From the NCBI RefSeq assembly GCF_012524165.2, contig NZ_JABACJ020000005.1:164455-228454 (forward strand): a stretch of DNA of 64,000 nucleotides, in the 5' to 3' direction. Positions 18,520 to 28,897 of the stretch are shown here, piece after piece. The notes under the pieces were generated by a model. That model was not told where the DNA came from, searched no databases, and was given only the letters and a program-made list of their open reading frames with translations. Positions within the stretch are counted from its first letter, which is position 1; each line of letters begins with the position of its first letter. The translations under genes and the position numbers were made by a program. This DNA is from Faecalicatena faecalis (GTDB taxonomy: Bacteria; Bacillota; Clostridia; Lachnospirales; Lachnospiraceae).

Positions 18520-19734
18520 ATGAATACAGAATTATTGGAAGCATTGACTATTCTTGAACAGGAAAAGAACATCAGTAAAGATACCATGATGGATGCCATC
18601 GAGAATTCTCTTATCAGCGCATGCAAGAACCATTTTGGAACTTCAGATAACATCAAGGTCATTATGGACCGCGAGACATGTGATTATGCAGTGTATGCGG
18701 AGAAAGAGGTCGTAGAGGAGGTATTTGATCCTGCGATTGAAATCAGCTTAGAAGATGCGGAGAAGTTAGATTCTGCACTGCAGATCGGGGATGTAGCTCA
18801 GATACCGATCGAGTCCAAATCTTTTGGACGTATTGCGACACAGAATGCCAAGAACCTGATCTTACAGAAAATCAGAGAAGAAGAGCGTAAAGTCGTATAC
18901 GATCAGTATTTCGAAAAAGAGAAAGATATCGTAACAGGTATTGTTCAGCGTTATGTGGGAAGAAATATTAGTATCAACCTGGGAAGAGCAGATGCAATGC
19001 TGACAGAGAACGAGCAGGTAAAAGGTGAGGTGTTCAAACCGACAGAGCGTATCAAATTATACGTTGTAGAGGTCAAGAATACACCAAAGGGACCGAAGAT
19101 CCTTGTTTCCCGTACTCATCCTGAGCTGGTGAAGCGTCTGTTCGAGGCAGAGGTCGCAGAGGTAAAGGATGGAACTGTTGAGATCAAGAGCATTGCACGT
19201 GAAGCAGGCTCTCGTACAAAGATGGCCGTTTGGTCCAACGATGAGAATGTAGATCCGGTCGGCGCATGTGTCGGAATGAATGGTGCCAGAGTCAACGCGG
19301 TTGTCAATGAGCTGCGGGGCGAGAAGATCGATATCATCAACTGGGATGAGAATCCGGCACTTCTGATTGAGAATGCGCTCAGCCCGGCTAAGGTGATTTC
19401 CGTTATGGCTGACCCGGATGAGAAGGCAGCAAGCGTCATTGTACCGGACTATCAGTTGTCATTGGCGATTGGTAAGGAAGGTCAGAATGCAAGACTTGCA
19501 GCACGTCTGACAGGATACAAGATCGATATCAAGAGCGAGACACAGGCCATTGAGTCAGGGGAGCTTCCAGAAGACTACATGGAACAGATGGGAATGATGG
19601 AAGAGGGATATGCTGATGACGAGTATGAGAGTGGATATGAAGAAGAGTATCCGCAGGATTATGAGGAGCCGGCAGAGACTTCAAAAGACCAGGATTACGA
19701 AGAGATTGAATTCATTGAGACAGATGGTGAATAA
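18520..19734 (+). CDS. nusA: Transcription termination/antitermination factor NusA
   Basis: This 404-residue protein has the RNA-polymerase-binding N-terminal domain, an S1 domain (about 135-200) and two KH domains (GACVGMNGARV, IGKEGQNARLAARLTG). It ends with a ~50-residue Asp/Glu/Tyr-rich tail in place of the proteobacterial acidic repeats. NusA binds RNA polymerase and nascent RNA and modulates pausing and intrinsic termination. Strong AGGAGG before the ATG. Confidence 0.97.
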   Translation: MNTELLEALTILEQEKNISKDTMMDAIENSLISACKNHFGTSDNIKVIMDRETCDYAVYAEKEVVEEVFDPAIEISLEDAEKLDSALQIGDVAQIPIESKSFGRIATQNAKNLILQKIREEERKVVYDQYFEKEKDIVTGIVQRYVGRNISINLGRADAMLTENEQVKGEVFKPTERIKLYVVEVKNTPKGPKILVSRTHPELVKRLFEAEVAEVKDGTVEIKSIAREAGSRTKMAVWSNDENVDPVGACVGMNGARVNAVVNELRGEKIDIINWDENPALLIENALSPAKVISVMADPDEKAASVIVPDYQLSLAIGKEGQNARLAARLTGYKIDIKSETQAIESGELPEDYMEQMGMMEEGYADDEYESGYEEEYPQDYEEPAETSKDQDYEEIEFIETDGE

Positions 19735-19757
19735 TAACCGTATAAGAGGTGGAATGA

Positions 19758-20033
19758 TTGAACAATAGAAAGATACCGATGCGTAAATGCGTTGGCTGCG
19801 GTGAGATGAAGCCGAAGAAGGAACTGATACGCGTCTTACGCACAGCAGATGAAGAATTTGTATTGGATGCGACTGGGAAAAAGAACGGGCGCGGAGCCTA
19901 TCTGTGCTGCTCAAAGGAATGTTTCCAAAAAGCAGTGAAAAGTAAAGGACTGGAGCGTTCTTTTAAGCAGGCGATTCCTGCCGAAGTATATGAGCGTTTG
20001 GAAAAGGAGATGAACGAGATTGATACCAAGTAA
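19758..20033 (+). CDS. rnpM: RNase P modulator RnpM (YlxR family)
   Basis: This 91-residue basic protein belongs to the YlxR/DUF448 family. It has the conserved CVGCGEMKPK motif near the N-terminus, GRGAYLC in the middle and a later Cys. The family was long of unknown function and has been described as an RNase P modulator. The start is TTG 19758, with AGAGGTGG about 5 nt upstream. It overlaps ylxQ by 14 nt, as usual between nusA and infB. Confidence 0.88.
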   Translation: MNNRKIPMRKCVGCGEMKPKKELIRVLRTADEEFVLDATGKKNGRGAYLCCSKECFQKAVKSKGLERSFKQAIPAEVYERLEKEMNEIDTK

Positions 20034-20343
20034 AGCGTTATCTCTGGTCGGGCTTGCTACGAAGGCGGGGAAGACGGTGAGCGGTGAGTTCATGACGGAG
20101 AAAGAAGTGAAGTCAGGAAGGGCCGCACTGGTGATCGTTGCGGACGATGCATCAGACAATACAAAAAAGAAGTTTCGCGATATGTGTGAATTTTATAAGG
20201 TTCCAATTTATTTTTACGGAGATAAAGATACCTTAGGGCATGCAATGGGAAAAGAATTCCGTGCATCTCTGGCGATATTGGACGAAGGATTTGCAAAGGG
20301 AATTCGAAAACATTTAGAAACGAAAGACAATACAATTGCATAA
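20020..20343 (+). CDS. ylxQ: L7Ae-family RNA-binding protein YlxQ
   Basis: This 107-residue protein has the L7Ae/L30e fold pattern ([13 protein letters not shown] start [13 protein letters not shown], then [10 protein letters not shown]). Family members bind kink-turn or ribosomal RNA; YlxQ's exact target is unsettled. The start is TTG 20020 inside rnpM, with AAGGAG 10 nt upstream, implying translational coupling. Confidence 0.88.
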   Translation: MIPSKALSLVGLATKAGKTVSGEFMTEKEVKSGRAALVIVADDASDNTKKKFRDMCEFYKVPIYFYGDKDTLGHAMGKEFRASLAILDEGFAKGIRKHLETKDNTIA

Positions 20344-20357
20344 AGGAGGTAGTTAAT

Positions 20358-23318
20358 ATGACAAAAATGAGAGTACATGAACTGGCTAAAGAGCTGGGGA
20401 TGGAAAATAAAGAACTGATGGATATTTTAGTAAAGAAGAACGTTGAGGTGAAAAGCCATATGAGTTCTTTGGCCGATGAGGTGGTGGATAATATCCGCAA
20501 AGGACATAAGGGAAGTGCTGCCCCGGTAGCAAAGCCGGCAGAGGCGAAACCTGCAGCAGATGAGAAGGCGGCAGAGGACGCAGCACCGAAGAAGAAAAAT
20601 ATCGTGCAGGTATTCCGTCCGCAGAATTCCAAGAGTGGTGGACGCATGAGCAGCGGACATCAGGGACAGCGCCCGCAAGGAAGCCGTCCACAGGGGAACA
20701 CGCAGGGACAGCGTCCACAGGGAAGCCGTCCGGCAGGAGCAGCACAGGGAGCAAGAACGCAGAGTGCAGCCAGCCAGCCGGCATCTGAGAATACACAGGC
20801 ACAGCGTCCTTCCAGCACACCAGCACAGAACGCGCAGGGACAGGGAACACCAAGACCGTCCGCATCCACACAGGAGTCAAGACAAAACCAGTCTTTAGGA
20901 CAGAGACCATACAATTCTAATAACCAGAGAAATGCTGATGGTGGTCAGAGATACAACAATAACCGCGGCGGCCAGGAGAGAAGCTACGACGGCCAGAATA
21001 ACAGAAATAACAACGGTCAGCGTCAGGGCGGCTACCAGGGAAATAACCAGCGCCAGGGTGGAAACTATCAGGGTAATGGACAGCGCCAGGGCGGTGGAAG
21101 CTACCAGGGCAATAATCAGCGCCAGGGCGGCGGAAGCTATCAGGGAAATGGACAGCGCCAGGGCGGCTACCAGGGAAATGGACAGCGTCAGGGCGGCGGA
21201 AGCTACCAGGGAAATGGACAGCGCCAGGGTGGCGGAAACTATCAGGGAAATGGGCAGCGTCAGGGCGGTTACCAGGGTAATGGACAGCGTCAAGGCGGCG
21301 GTTATGCAGGCAATAATCAGCGTGGAGGAAATCAGTCTTCCCGTCCGGGTGAACGCCGTGATAACAGAAGAGATGACAGAGATGCAATCCCAACACCATT
21401 AGTAGAACAGCAGAAAGCATCCAGGAATAAAGCAAAAGACAAAGAAAAAGATTACAAGAAAAAAGAATATAAAGAGAATGATTTTGGCAAGAAGGGCAAA
21501 AAGCAGAAACCTATCGTTGAGGTTCAGAAGCCGCAGCCGAAGCAGGAGAAGAAAGTCGAAGAGATCAAACAGATCATCCTTCCAGAGGTTCTGACGATCA
21601 AAGAGCTTGCTGACAAGATGAAGATGGTTCCTTCTGCAATCGTGAAGAAATTATTCCTGCAGGGCAAGATCGTGACTGTAAACCAGGAGATCGATTATGA
21701 GACAGCAGAAGAAATCGCAATGGAATTTGAAATCCTCTGTGAGAGAGAGCCTGTCGTTGACGTAATCGAAGAGCTCCTGAAAGAGGAAGAGGAGGACGAA
21801 AACACCATGGTGAAACGTCCGCCTGTAGTCTGTGTCATGGGTCATGTTGACCACGGTAAGACTTCCCTTTTGGATGCCATTCGCCATACCAATGTCATTG
21901 GACGTGAGGCCGGCGGTATCACACAGCACATCGGTGCCTATGTGGTCGAGGCAAACGGCGAAAAGATCACCTTCCTGGATACACCGGGACATGAGGCATT
22001 TACCGCTATGCGTATGCGTGGTGCAAATGCAACAGACATCGCGATTCTGGTCGTTGCAGCAGACGATGGTGTGATGCCGCAGACAGTTGAGGCAATCAAC
22101 CATGCGAAAGCCGCTGGCATTGAGATTATCGTAGCAATCAATAAGATTGATAAGCCGAGTGCAAATATTGACAGAGTAAAACAGGAACTTGCAGAATATG
22201 AACTGATTCCAGAAGATTGGGGCGGAAGCACCATCTTTGTACCGGTATCTGCACACACAAAGGAAGGAATCAAAGACCTGTTAGAGATGATCCTTCTGAC
22301 TGCAGAAGTAATGGAATTGAAGGCAAATCCGGACCGTGCAGCAAGAGGTCTGGTGATCGAGGCTGAGCTGGATAAAGGAAAAGGATCTGTTGCGACTGTT
22401 CTGGTACAGAAGGGTACCCTTCATGTTGGGGATGCCATTGCGGCTGGTTCCGCACATGGTAAGGTAAGAGCCATGATGGATGACAAGGGACGCAGAGTCA
22501 AAGAAGCAGGCCCTTCACAGCCGGTAGAGATTTTAGGATTGAATGATGTACCGAATGCAGGTGAAGTCTTCGTAGGCTGTGATACAGAAAAAGAAGCAAG
22601 AAGCTTTGCAGAGACCTTTATTTCACAGAACAAGGTCAAACTGCTGGATGATACGAAGTCTAAGATGTCTCTGGATGATCTGTTCACACAGATCAAGGAA
22701 GGAAACTTGAAAGAGCTCAACATCGTTGTAAAGGCGGATGTACAGGGTTCTGTAGAGGCATTGAAGCAGAGTCTTCTCAAGCTGTCCAACGATGAGGTCG
22801 TTATTAAGATCATCCATGGCGGCGTAGGTGCGATCAATGAATCTGACGTTATTCTGGCATCTGCATCCAATGCAATCATCATTGGATTCAATGTGCGCCC
22901 GGATGCGACAGCCAAAGAAATCGCAGACCGTGAAGGCGTAGACTTAAGACTTTACAGAGTCATTTACAATGCAATCGAGGATGTGGAAGCAGCCATGAAG
23001 GGCATGCTCGATCCGATTTTCGAAGAAAAAGTACTCGGACACGCAGAAGTACGCCAGACATTCAAGGCATCTGGTGTGGGAACGATTGCTGGTTCTTATG
23101 TACTGGATGGTATTTTCGAGAGACACTGCTCTGTCCGACTCACACGCGACGGCATTGTAATGTTTGACGGACCTCTTGCATCTTTGAAGCGTTTCAAGGA
23201 TGATGTGAAGGAAGTCAGGGCAGGATACGAATGTGGTTTCGTATTCGAGAATTATAACGACATCAAGGAAGGCGACCTCGTGGAAGCCTACAAGATGGTC
23301 GAAGTAGAAAGAAAATAA
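20358..23318 (+). CDS. infB: Translation initiation factor IF-2
   Basis: This 986-residue protein has the short N-terminal IF2_N helix bundle, a long disordered region, a second IF2_N motif (~410-460), and the GTPase domain (GHVDHGKT near 495, [12 protein letters not shown]). Domains II-IV for fMet-tRNA binding follow. IF2 positions initiator tRNA and drives subunit joining. The disordered part includes an Arg/Gly/Gln/Asn/Tyr repeat tract (about residues 218-331; nucleotides ~21010-21350) built on GQRQGG units. AAAGGAGG lies just before the ATG. Confidence 0.97.
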   Translation: MTKMRVHELAKELGMENKELMDILVKKNVEVKSHMSSLADEVVDNIRKGHKGSAAPVAKPAEAKPAADEKAAEDAAPKKKNIVQVFRPQNSKSGGRMSSGHQGQRPQGSRPQGNTQGQRPQGSRPAGAAQGARTQSAASQPASENTQAQRPSSTPAQNAQGQGTPRPSASTQESRQNQSLGQRPYNSNNQRNADGGQRYNNNRGGQERSYDGQNNRNNNGQRQGGYQGNNQRQGGNYQGNGQRQGGGSYQGNNQRQGGGSYQGNGQRQGGYQGNGQRQGGGSYQGNGQRQGGGNYQGNGQRQGGYQGNGQRQGGGYAGNNQRGGNQSSRPGERRDNRRDDRDAIPTPLVEQQKASRNKAKDKEKDYKKKEYKENDFGKKGKKQKPIVEVQKPQPKQEKKVEEIKQIILPEVLTIKELADKMKMVPSAIVKKLFLQGKIVTVNQEIDYETAEEIAMEFEILCEREPVVDVIEELLKEEEEDENTMVKRPPVVCVMGHVDHGKTSLLDAIRHTNVIGREAGGITQHIGAYVVEANGEKITFLDTPGHEAFTAMRMRGANATDIAILVVAADDGVMPQTVEAINHAKAAGIEIIVAINKIDKPSANIDRVKQELAEYELIPEDWGGSTIFVPVSAHTKEGIKDLLEMILLTAEVMELKANPDRAARGLVIEAELDKGKGSVATVLVQKGTLHVGDAIAAGSAHGKVRAMMDDKGRRVKEAGPSQPVEILGLNDVPNAGEVFVGCDTEKEARSFAETFISQNKVKLLDDTKSKMSLDDLFTQIKEGNLKELNIVVKADVQGSVEALKQSLLKLSNDEVVIKIIHGGVGAINESDVILASASNAIIIGFNVRPDATAKEIADREGVDLRLYRVIYNAIEDVEAAMKGMLDPIFEEKVLGHAEVRQTFKASGVGTIAGSYVLDGIFERHCSVRLTRDGIVMFDGPLASLKRFKDDVKEVRAGYECGFVFENYNDIKEGDLVEAYKMVEVERK
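21010..21350 (+). repeat. Coding tandem repeats in infB
   Basis: About ten imperfect copies of a 27-39 bp unit encode GNGQRQGG(G)(S/N)YQ-type peptides. The DNA copies are similar enough for slippage, so length may vary between strains. Composition is unlike the rest of infB. Confidence 0.8.
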
Positions 23319-23356
23319 GACCGTAGATTTTACAGCGGTTATGTGAAGGAGCATTT

Positions 23357-23728
23357 ATGAGAAAAAATAGTATCAAGAATACAAGGATCAATACAGAAGT
23401 GCAGCGTGAATTAAGCAACATCCTGCGCGGAGGGATCAAGGACCCGCGAGTGGCGCCTATGACTTCCGTCGTAGCTGTAGAGGTGGCTCCTGACCTGAAA
23501 ACCTGTAAGGCATATATCAGTGTGCTTGGAGATAAGAAGGCACAGGAGGATACGATCAAAGGTCTTCAGAGCGCGGAGGGATTTATCAGACGCGAGCTGG
23601 CAAGAACAATTAATATGAGGAACACTCCGGAAATTAAGTTCATCATGGACCAGTCCATTGAATATGGAGTCAATATGAGTAAGAAGATTGATGAGCTGAC
23701 AAGAGATTTGAAAGACGGGGATGAGTAA
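23357..23728 (+). CDS. rbfA: Ribosome-binding factor A
   Basis: This 123-residue KH-fold protein has family motifs including LSNILRGGIKDPR and KTCKAYISVLG. It binds the 30S subunit and helps mature the 16S rRNA 5' end and cold adaptation. It follows infB in the normal order and overlaps nrnA by 8 nt. Confidence 0.95.
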   Translation: MRKNSIKNTRINTEVQRELSNILRGGIKDPRVAPMTSVVAVEVAPDLKTCKAYISVLGDKKAQEDTIKGLQSAEGFIRRELARTINMRNTPEIKFIMDQSIEYGVNMSKKIDELTRDLKDGDE

Positions 23729-24686
23729 AATGAATTTGCAGTTATCTGAGATTCTGGAAGGGAAACAGACCGTAGCCCTGGGCGGGCATATCCGCCCGGA
23801 CGGGGACTGCGTCGGTTCCTGTATGGGGCTGTATATGTATTTAAAGGAGCAGTACCCTCACCTTGAGACAGATGTATATCTGGAAGAGATACCAAAGGCT
23901 TACCAGATGATTGAAAGGACAGAAGAAGTAAAAAGCCAGATTCCGGCGGATAAGCAGTATGATCTGTTTATCTGCCTGGACTGCGGAGACGAGAGGCGTC
24001 TTGGTTTTTCAGCGCCTCTGTTTCGCGGGGCAAAACAGACATTCTGTATCGATCATCATGTAAGTAATGAGGCATTTGCAGGCATCAATAACATCGTTCC
24101 AGATGCGAGCTCTACGTCAGAGCTGGTCTTTTTACTGCTGGATAAAGAAAAGATAAGCCGTCCAATTGCAGAGGCACTGTATATGGGTATTGCCCATGAT
24201 ACAGGGGTATTCCAATACTCCTGCACCTCACCGGAGACGATGGAAGCTGCTGCGGAGCTGATGAGAAAAGGGATTGACGGCAATGACATCATTGACCGGA
24301 CCTACTATGAGAAGACTTATGTACAGAATCAGATTCTGGGACGGGCGCTGCTGGAAAGTATTCTTGTTTTGGACAAGAAATGTATTGTTTCAGTCGTGGA
24401 CCAAAAGGAAATGGAATTTTATGGTGCAGGTCCCAGCGATCTGGAGGGAATCGTAAGCCAGCTGCGTCAGACAAAAGGCGTGGAAGTAGCGATGTTCCTG
24501 TATGAGACAGAGACCAGGCAGTTCAAGGTAAGCCTGCGTTCCAAGGGGAAAGTCGATGTCAGCGCCATTGCCAAGTATTTTGGAGGAGGCGGGCACGTGC
24601 GGGCAGCCGGTTTCAGTATGACAGGTTCCAGTCACGATGTGATCAATAATGTGACCGAACAGATCGCGTTGCAGTTGGAGGCATAA
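23721..24686 (+). CDS. nrnA: NrnA-type nanoRNase / pAp phosphatase (DHH family)
   Basis: This 321-residue DHH/DHHA1 phosphoesterase has metal-binding motifs HIRPDGD (23-29), LDCGD (~86-90) and DHH (111-113). The C-terminal substrate-binding GGGGHVRAAG is near 284. Homologues degrade 2-5 nt RNA and dephosphorylate 3'-phosphoadenosine 5'-phosphate. The start overlaps rbfA; ATG 23730 is an alternative. It is common between rbfA and truB in Firmicutes. Confidence 0.9.
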   Translation: MSKMNLQLSEILEGKQTVALGGHIRPDGDCVGSCMGLYMYLKEQYPHLETDVYLEEIPKAYQMIERTEEVKSQIPADKQYDLFICLDCGDERRLGFSAPLFRGAKQTFCIDHHVSNEAFAGINNIVPDASSTSELVFLLLDKEKISRPIAEALYMGIAHDTGVFQYSCTSPETMEAAAELMRKGIDGNDIIDRTYYEKTYVQNQILGRALLESILVLDKKCIVSVVDQKEMEFYGAGPSDLEGIVSQLRQTKGVEVAMFLYETETRQFKVSLRSKGKVDVSAIAKYFGGGGHVRAAGFSMTGSSHDVINNVTEQIALQLEA

Positions 24687-24708
24687 GGAAATTGACGGGA
24701 AGACAGAT

Positions 24709-25674
24709 ATGATAAATGGTGTGATCAATATATATAAAGAAAAGGGTTTTACTTCACATGATGTAGTTGCAAAGCTTCGGGGAATCGTGGGGCAGAAGAA
24801 AATCGGCCATACCGGGACACTGGACCCGGATGCCGAGGGCGTGCTGCCTGTCTGCCTCGGAAGAGCGACGAAGTTATGTGATATGCTGACAGATAAAGAT
24901 AAGACCTATGAGGCAGTTCTGTTGTTTGGAAAGACGACAGACACACAGGACATTTCGGGCACGGTCCTGGAAGAGAAGGACACCAGTCTTCTGACTGTGG
25001 AAAAAATAGAAGAATGTATACGAGCATACATCGGCGAGTACGAACAGGTTCCGCCGATGTATTCTGCGCTGAAAGTGAATGGAAAAAAACTCTATGAGCT
25101 TGCCCGGGAAGGGAAGGAAGTAGAGCGCAAGGCCAGAAAGGTGCAAATCTATGATATCCAGATCAAGAAGATTGAGATTCCCCGGGTGACCATGGAGGTC
25201 ACTTGCTCCAAAGGAACCTATATCAGGACCTTATGTCATGATATAGGCCGTGATTTAGGAACAGGTGCCTGTATGGAGGAGCTGCTCCGTACAAGAGTGA
25301 GCCGGTTTGATTTCAAGGACAGTCTGCGGCTCAGTGAGATTGAAGCTTTGAAAAAAGCAGGAAAGCTTATGGAGATCGTTATGCCTGTGGATCAGATGTT
25401 TTCTGATCTGAGGGCATTGTCTGTAGACAGCGCACATGCGCCGCTGGCATATAATGGAAATCCTTTAAAGGCACGTTTTCTACATGAAAAGACAGAAACG
25501 CTGCCAAATATGGAAGCACAAGAAAGTGACCATCAGGATGTTCCAAAAGATGGTATAAGGGTCAGAATTTATGATGAAGATGGCAGATTCATAGGGATTT
25601 ACTGCTATCATGAAAAAAGAAAAGAATACAAGCTGGAAAAAATGTTTTTGGACCAGGAAGAGTTGCGGGGATAG
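24709..25674 (+). CDS. truB: tRNA pseudouridine-55 synthase
   Basis: This 321-residue enzyme converts U55 of the tRNA T-loop to pseudouridine. The catalytic aspartate is Asp39 in HTGTLDPDAEG. Other family motifs include PPMYSALKVNGKKLYELAREG and CSKGTYIRTL. The C-terminal ~70 residues form the PUA-like extension. The gene ends 2 bp before ribF, so the two are probably coupled. Confidence 0.96.
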   Translation: MINGVINIYKEKGFTSHDVVAKLRGIVGQKKIGHTGTLDPDAEGVLPVCLGRATKLCDMLTDKDKTYEAVLLFGKTTDTQDISGTVLEEKDTSLLTVEKIEECIRAYIGEYEQVPPMYSALKVNGKKLYELAREGKEVERKARKVQIYDIQIKKIEIPRVTMEVTCSKGTYIRTLCHDIGRDLGTGACMEELLRTRVSRFDFKDSLRLSEIEALKKAGKLMEIVMPVDQMFSDLRALSVDSAHAPLAYNGNPLKARFLHEKTETLPNMEAQESDHQDVPKDGIRVRIYDEDGRFIGIYCYHEKRKEYKLEKMFLDQEELRG

Positions 25675-25676
25675 AC

Positions 25677-26585
25677 ATGCGGTATTATACAGATATTCAT
25701 TCTTATCAGGGAAACAAAAGAACGGCTGTAACGCTGGGAAAGTTCGACAGCCTTCACAGAGGACATCAGAAGCTGATTAGCACAGTGAAAGAGGCGGCTG
25801 CGGCAGAGCACTTGGAAAGTGTCGTGTTTTCCTTCGACATGAAGCGGGAATCACTGCTTACGAATGAAGAGCGCAGGGCCCATCTTACAGACCAGGTGGA
25901 CTGCATGATACAGTGTCCTTTTACCCGGGAAATCCGGGAGATGGAAGCGGAAACATTTATAAAAGAGGTGCTGTCAGAGCAGCTTCACGCTTCCTACATC
26001 GTTGTAGGAAGGGATTTCCACTTTGGACACGGCAAGCGCGGTGACGTGCATATGCTGGCAGAATATGCAGAGGTATATCATTACCATCTGGAAATTCTGG
26101 ACAAGGAACAATATGCCGACCGGGAAATCAGCAGCACTTATGTCAGGGAGGCACTTGCATCTGGTGATGTCAGCCTGGCAGGAGAGCTTTTAGGATATCC
26201 CTACCATATGACCGGAATCGTAGAACATGGCAGACGTCTGGGACGTACACTGGGATTTCCAACTATGAATGTGGCTCCGGCAGAGCGTAAGATTATGCCG
26301 AAATTTGGAGTATACGCCTGCAGAGTTCAGATTGACGGACAGTGGTACTGCGGAATCGGCAATGTTGGGATTAAGCCGACGGTTGCCGAAGAGCCTCGGC
26401 TTTTAGTGGAGGTCTTTGTGTTTGATTATGAAGGAAATGCCTACGATAAAGAGATTACCGTAGAATTTTGTGCGTTTGAACGCCCAGAGACGAGATTTAA
26501 ATCTGTGGAGGAGCTCAAGGCACAGGTAGATAGAGATATTGCATTTGGCAGACAATATTTCCAAATGCTTAAGATGGATGTATAG
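25677..26585 (+). CDS. ribF: Bifunctional riboflavin kinase / FAD synthetase
   Basis: This 302-residue protein has an N-terminal nucleotidyltransferase domain (GKFDSLHRGH, 21-30; ISSTYVREAL) that adenylates FMN. Its C-terminal flavokinase domain (GRRLGRTLGFPTMNV, about 186-200) phosphorylates riboflavin. Together they convert riboflavin to FMN and FAD. It is the usual downstream neighbour of truB. Confidence 0.95.
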   Translation: MRYYTDIHSYQGNKRTAVTLGKFDSLHRGHQKLISTVKEAAAAEHLESVVFSFDMKRESLLTNEERRAHLTDQVDCMIQCPFTREIREMEAETFIKEVLSEQLHASYIVVGRDFHFGHGKRGDVHMLAEYAEVYHYHLEILDKEQYADREISSTYVREALASGDVSLAGELLGYPYHMTGIVEHGRRLGRTLGFPTMNVAPAERKIMPKFGVYACRVQIDGQWYCGIGNVGIKPTVAEEPRLLVEVFVFDYEGNAYDKEITVEFCAFERPETRFKSVEELKAQVDRDIAFGRQYFQMLKMDV

Positions 26586-26608
26586 AGAAAGAGATTAGGT
26601 AGGTACAA

Positions 26609-28261
26609 ATGAGTATAACAACTATTTTTCTACTGTTAGGGGGACTCGGATTATTCTTATTTGGGATGACGATGATGAGCGACGGGCTGGAAAGAGTTGC
26701 CGGCGCACGTATGCGTTCTATCCTGGAATTTTTTACAAAGAACAGATTTGTCGGAATGCTGGTCGGAATTTTGTTCACGGCCGTGGTCCAGTCATCGAGT
26801 GCAACTACAGTGATGGTCGTAAGTTTTGTCAACTCAGGGCTTATGAATCTGTATCAGGCTGCCGGAGTCATCCTGGGGGCCAATATCGGTACAACGGTCA
26901 CCGGTCAGTTGATTGCGTTTAATCTTTCAGACATTGCCCCGTTATTCGTCATCATCGGTGTTGTGATGTTCATGTTCAGTAAAAAGCAGAACGTAAAGAA
27001 AATAGGCGGAGTGATCCTGGGATTTGGTATCCTTTTTATGGGATTGAGTACGATGAGTGATGCAATGTCCTCATTGAGGGAATCTCCACACATGGTGAGT
27101 CTGCTGAAATCACTGACGAATCCTTTGGCGGCGATTCTGGTCGGATTCGGGATAACGGCAGTGCTGCAGAGTTCCTCTGCGACGGTAGGTATCGTGATTC
27201 TGATGGCTTCACAGGGACTCTTGAATTTCCCAATCTGCTTCTTCTTGATTTTGGGATGTAACATGGGGTCATGCGTGTCTGCTCTGATAGCCAGTCTCGG
27301 AGGAAAAAAGGATGCGAAGAGAGCGGCATGGATTCATTTTTTATTCAATATTGTGGGCTCTTTGATTATTTTTGTAATTTTGATGTTCGCATTGAACCCA
27401 ATTGCTGATGCTATCATGCGGGTATCTGGCGGCAATCCGGGCAGGGCAGTAGCCAATGCACATACATTGATTAAAATCTGCGAGGTGATTTTCCTGTTCC
27501 CGTTCATGAACTGGGTGGTAAAAGCGACCTATGTGATTATTCCGGGAGAGGATGCATCACCGGAAGATGCTTATGAACTGAAATATATCGGGAAGAGTAC
27601 AATGATCACGCCGACGACGGCTGTGATCGCAGTCATTCACGAGCTGGAGCATATGGGAGAGCTGGCAATCGAAAATCTGAAGCGCGGGATGGATGCCTTA
27701 TGTACACTGGATGAGGAGAAGATCGCTGAGGTCTATAAACAGGAGGGCTACATCGATTACCTGAATAAAGCGATTACCAATTATCTTGTGCGCATCAATG
27801 AGATGGATATTCCGATCGCAGATGCAAAGATGGTAGGCGGCCTGTTCCATGTGGCGAATGATATTGAACGAATCGGAGACCATGCAGAAAACTTTGCGGA
27901 CTCCGCAAAAATGCGGATCGAGCGGCACATTTCCTTTAGTGAAAAGGGCGTTAAGCAGTTGCAGGAGATGATGGATCTGGTTGAGAAAACACTGGAATAT
28001 TCCTTCGACATGTTCGCGAACCGCAGTCAGGCCCATATGGCCGAGGTGATCGCGCTGGAGGATGAGGTCGATGAGCGCGAGAAAAAGCTTCAAAAAGCAC
28101 ATGTAAAGCGTCTCACAAAAGGCAAGTGCAGCCCGGAGGCTGGGATGATCTTTTCTGATACGATTTCAGGCCTGGAACGTGTGGCCGACCATGCTACGAA
28201 TATTGCATTCGCGATATTAGAGCCGCAGGATGTGGATGAATTGGAAGAAGATGAAGAGTAG
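26609..28261 (+). CDS. Na/Pi-cotransporter family protein with PhoU-like domain
   Basis: This 550-residue protein has two inverted Na_Pi_cotrans repeats in an N-terminal membrane part (~1-320), each with a QSSSAT motif (near residues 61 and 187). A cytosolic PhoU-like helical domain (~345-540) follows. Bacterial members import or export phosphate with Na+. The PhoU part may link transport to phosphate status. It sits 23 bp after ribF and may be co-transcribed. Physiological direction of transport cannot be told. Confidence 0.88.
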   Translation: MSITTIFLLLGGLGLFLFGMTMMSDGLERVAGARMRSILEFFTKNRFVGMLVGILFTAVVQSSSATTVMVVSFVNSGLMNLYQAAGVILGANIGTTVTGQLIAFNLSDIAPLFVIIGVVMFMFSKKQNVKKIGGVILGFGILFMGLSTMSDAMSSLRESPHMVSLLKSLTNPLAAILVGFGITAVLQSSSATVGIVILMASQGLLNFPICFFLILGCNMGSCVSALIASLGGKKDAKRAAWIHFLFNIVGSLIIFVILMFALNPIADAIMRVSGGNPGRAVANAHTLIKICEVIFLFPFMNWVVKATYVIIPGEDASPEDAYELKYIGKSTMITPTTAVIAVIHELEHMGELAIENLKRGMDALCTLDEEKIAEVYKQEGYIDYLNKAITNYLVRINEMDIPIADAKMVGGLFHVANDIERIGDHAENFADSAKMRIERHISFSEKGVKQLQEMMDLVEKTLEYSFDMFANRSQAHMAEVIALEDEVDEREKKLQKAHVKRLTKGKCSPEAGMIFSDTISGLERVADHATNIAFAILEPQDVDELEEDEE

Positions 28262-28333
28262 GATGCGGCGGCAAGAAGGTTCAGGAATGTATCAAAGTAT
28301 GAGTCAGAAAATAAATCAGTAAAAAAATACTGC

Positions 28334-28362
28334 TTTACATACCGAAAGTCTTATGCTATACT
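28334..28362 (+). promoter_or_regulatory. Promoter for rpsO
   Basis: TTTACA (28334-28339), a 17-bp spacer and TATACT (28357-28362) lie 100 bp upstream of rpsO. Confidence 0.78.
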
Positions 28363-28369
28363 TAGCAAG

Positions 28370-28450
28370 TATGAATTCAGCCGGTGTTCGGTAATCGGAT
28401 CACTCCGACCGTTGCTTAATGCCAGGCGGTCTAACAAAGAAAATAAAAGG
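28370..28450 (+). promoter_or_regulatory. Candidate S15-binding leader of rpsO
   Basis: The ~95-nt leader is foldable, with CGGA-TCAC-TCCG and surrounding GGT/ACC complementarities. rpsO is autoregulated by S15 binding its leader in several bacteria, using unrelated RNA shapes. That this leader does so is inference. Confidence 0.4.
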
Positions 28451-28462
28451 AGGAAACAAAAC

Positions 28463-28729
28463 ATGATCGCAAAAGAAAAGAAACAGGCAATCATCGCAGA
28501 GTATGGAAGAAGTGAGGGAGATACAGGATCTCCAGAGGTACAGATCGCAATTCTGACAGCTAGAATCAACGAACTGACAGATCACTTCAAAGCAAACCCG
28601 AAGGATCACCACTCAAGAAGAGGACTTCTTAAGATGGTAGGACAGAGACGTGGTCTGCTTGCATACCTGAAGAAGACAGATATCGAGAGATATCGTACAT
28701 TGATCGAAAGACTTGGATTAAGAAAATAA
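28463..28729 (+). CDS. rpsO: 30S ribosomal protein S15
   Basis: This 88-residue protein is full-length S15 ([33 protein letters not shown]). It binds the central domain of 16S rRNA early in 30S assembly. ATG 28463 follows AAAGGAGG. It has its own promoter and terminator and precedes pnp, an arrangement conserved across bacteria. Confidence 0.98.
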   Translation: MIAKEKKQAIIAEYGRSEGDTGSPEVQIAILTARINELTDHFKANPKDHHSRRGLLKMVGQRRGLLAYLKKTDIERYRTLIERLGLRK

Positions 28730-28751
28730 TCCAGACAATAGTCAGACAGCA

Positions 28752-28793
28752 AAAGAGTTCCAAGGCGGGAAAAACAGCCTTGGAACTCTTTTT
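28752..28793 (+). terminator. Rho-independent terminator after rpsO
   Basis: A 15-bp perfect stem (AAAGAGTTCCAAGGC / GCCTTGGAACTCTTT) ends in a T run. Confidence 0.93.
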
Positions 28794-28830
28794 AGATTCG
28801 TATAATGATAATATTCTGAAAATAGGCTGC

Positions 28831-28849
28831 AAAGGGGCCTGACCCCTTT
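28831..28849. repeat. Small REP-like palindrome
   Basis: AAAGGGG-CCTGA-CCCCTTT is a 7-bp hairpin just upstream of the pnp promoter. Similar GGGGTCAGGCCCC-type palindromes recur in many bacterial genomes. Only this clear copy was noticed here. Confidence 0.45.
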
Positions 28850-28858
28850 GAAAATCCC

Positions 28859-28887
28859 TTGATTAAAGTGAATGCCTATGCTATAAT
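28859..28887 (+). promoter_or_regulatory. Promoter for pnp
   Basis: TTGATT (28859-28864), a 17-bp spacer and TATAAT (28882-28887). Confidence 0.82.
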
Positions 28888-28897
28888 ATTTAAGATT

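Noticed and set aside
21010..21350. CRISPR-like array
   Set aside because: Regular repeats here are in frame and encode the IF2 repeat tract; units have no unique spacers.
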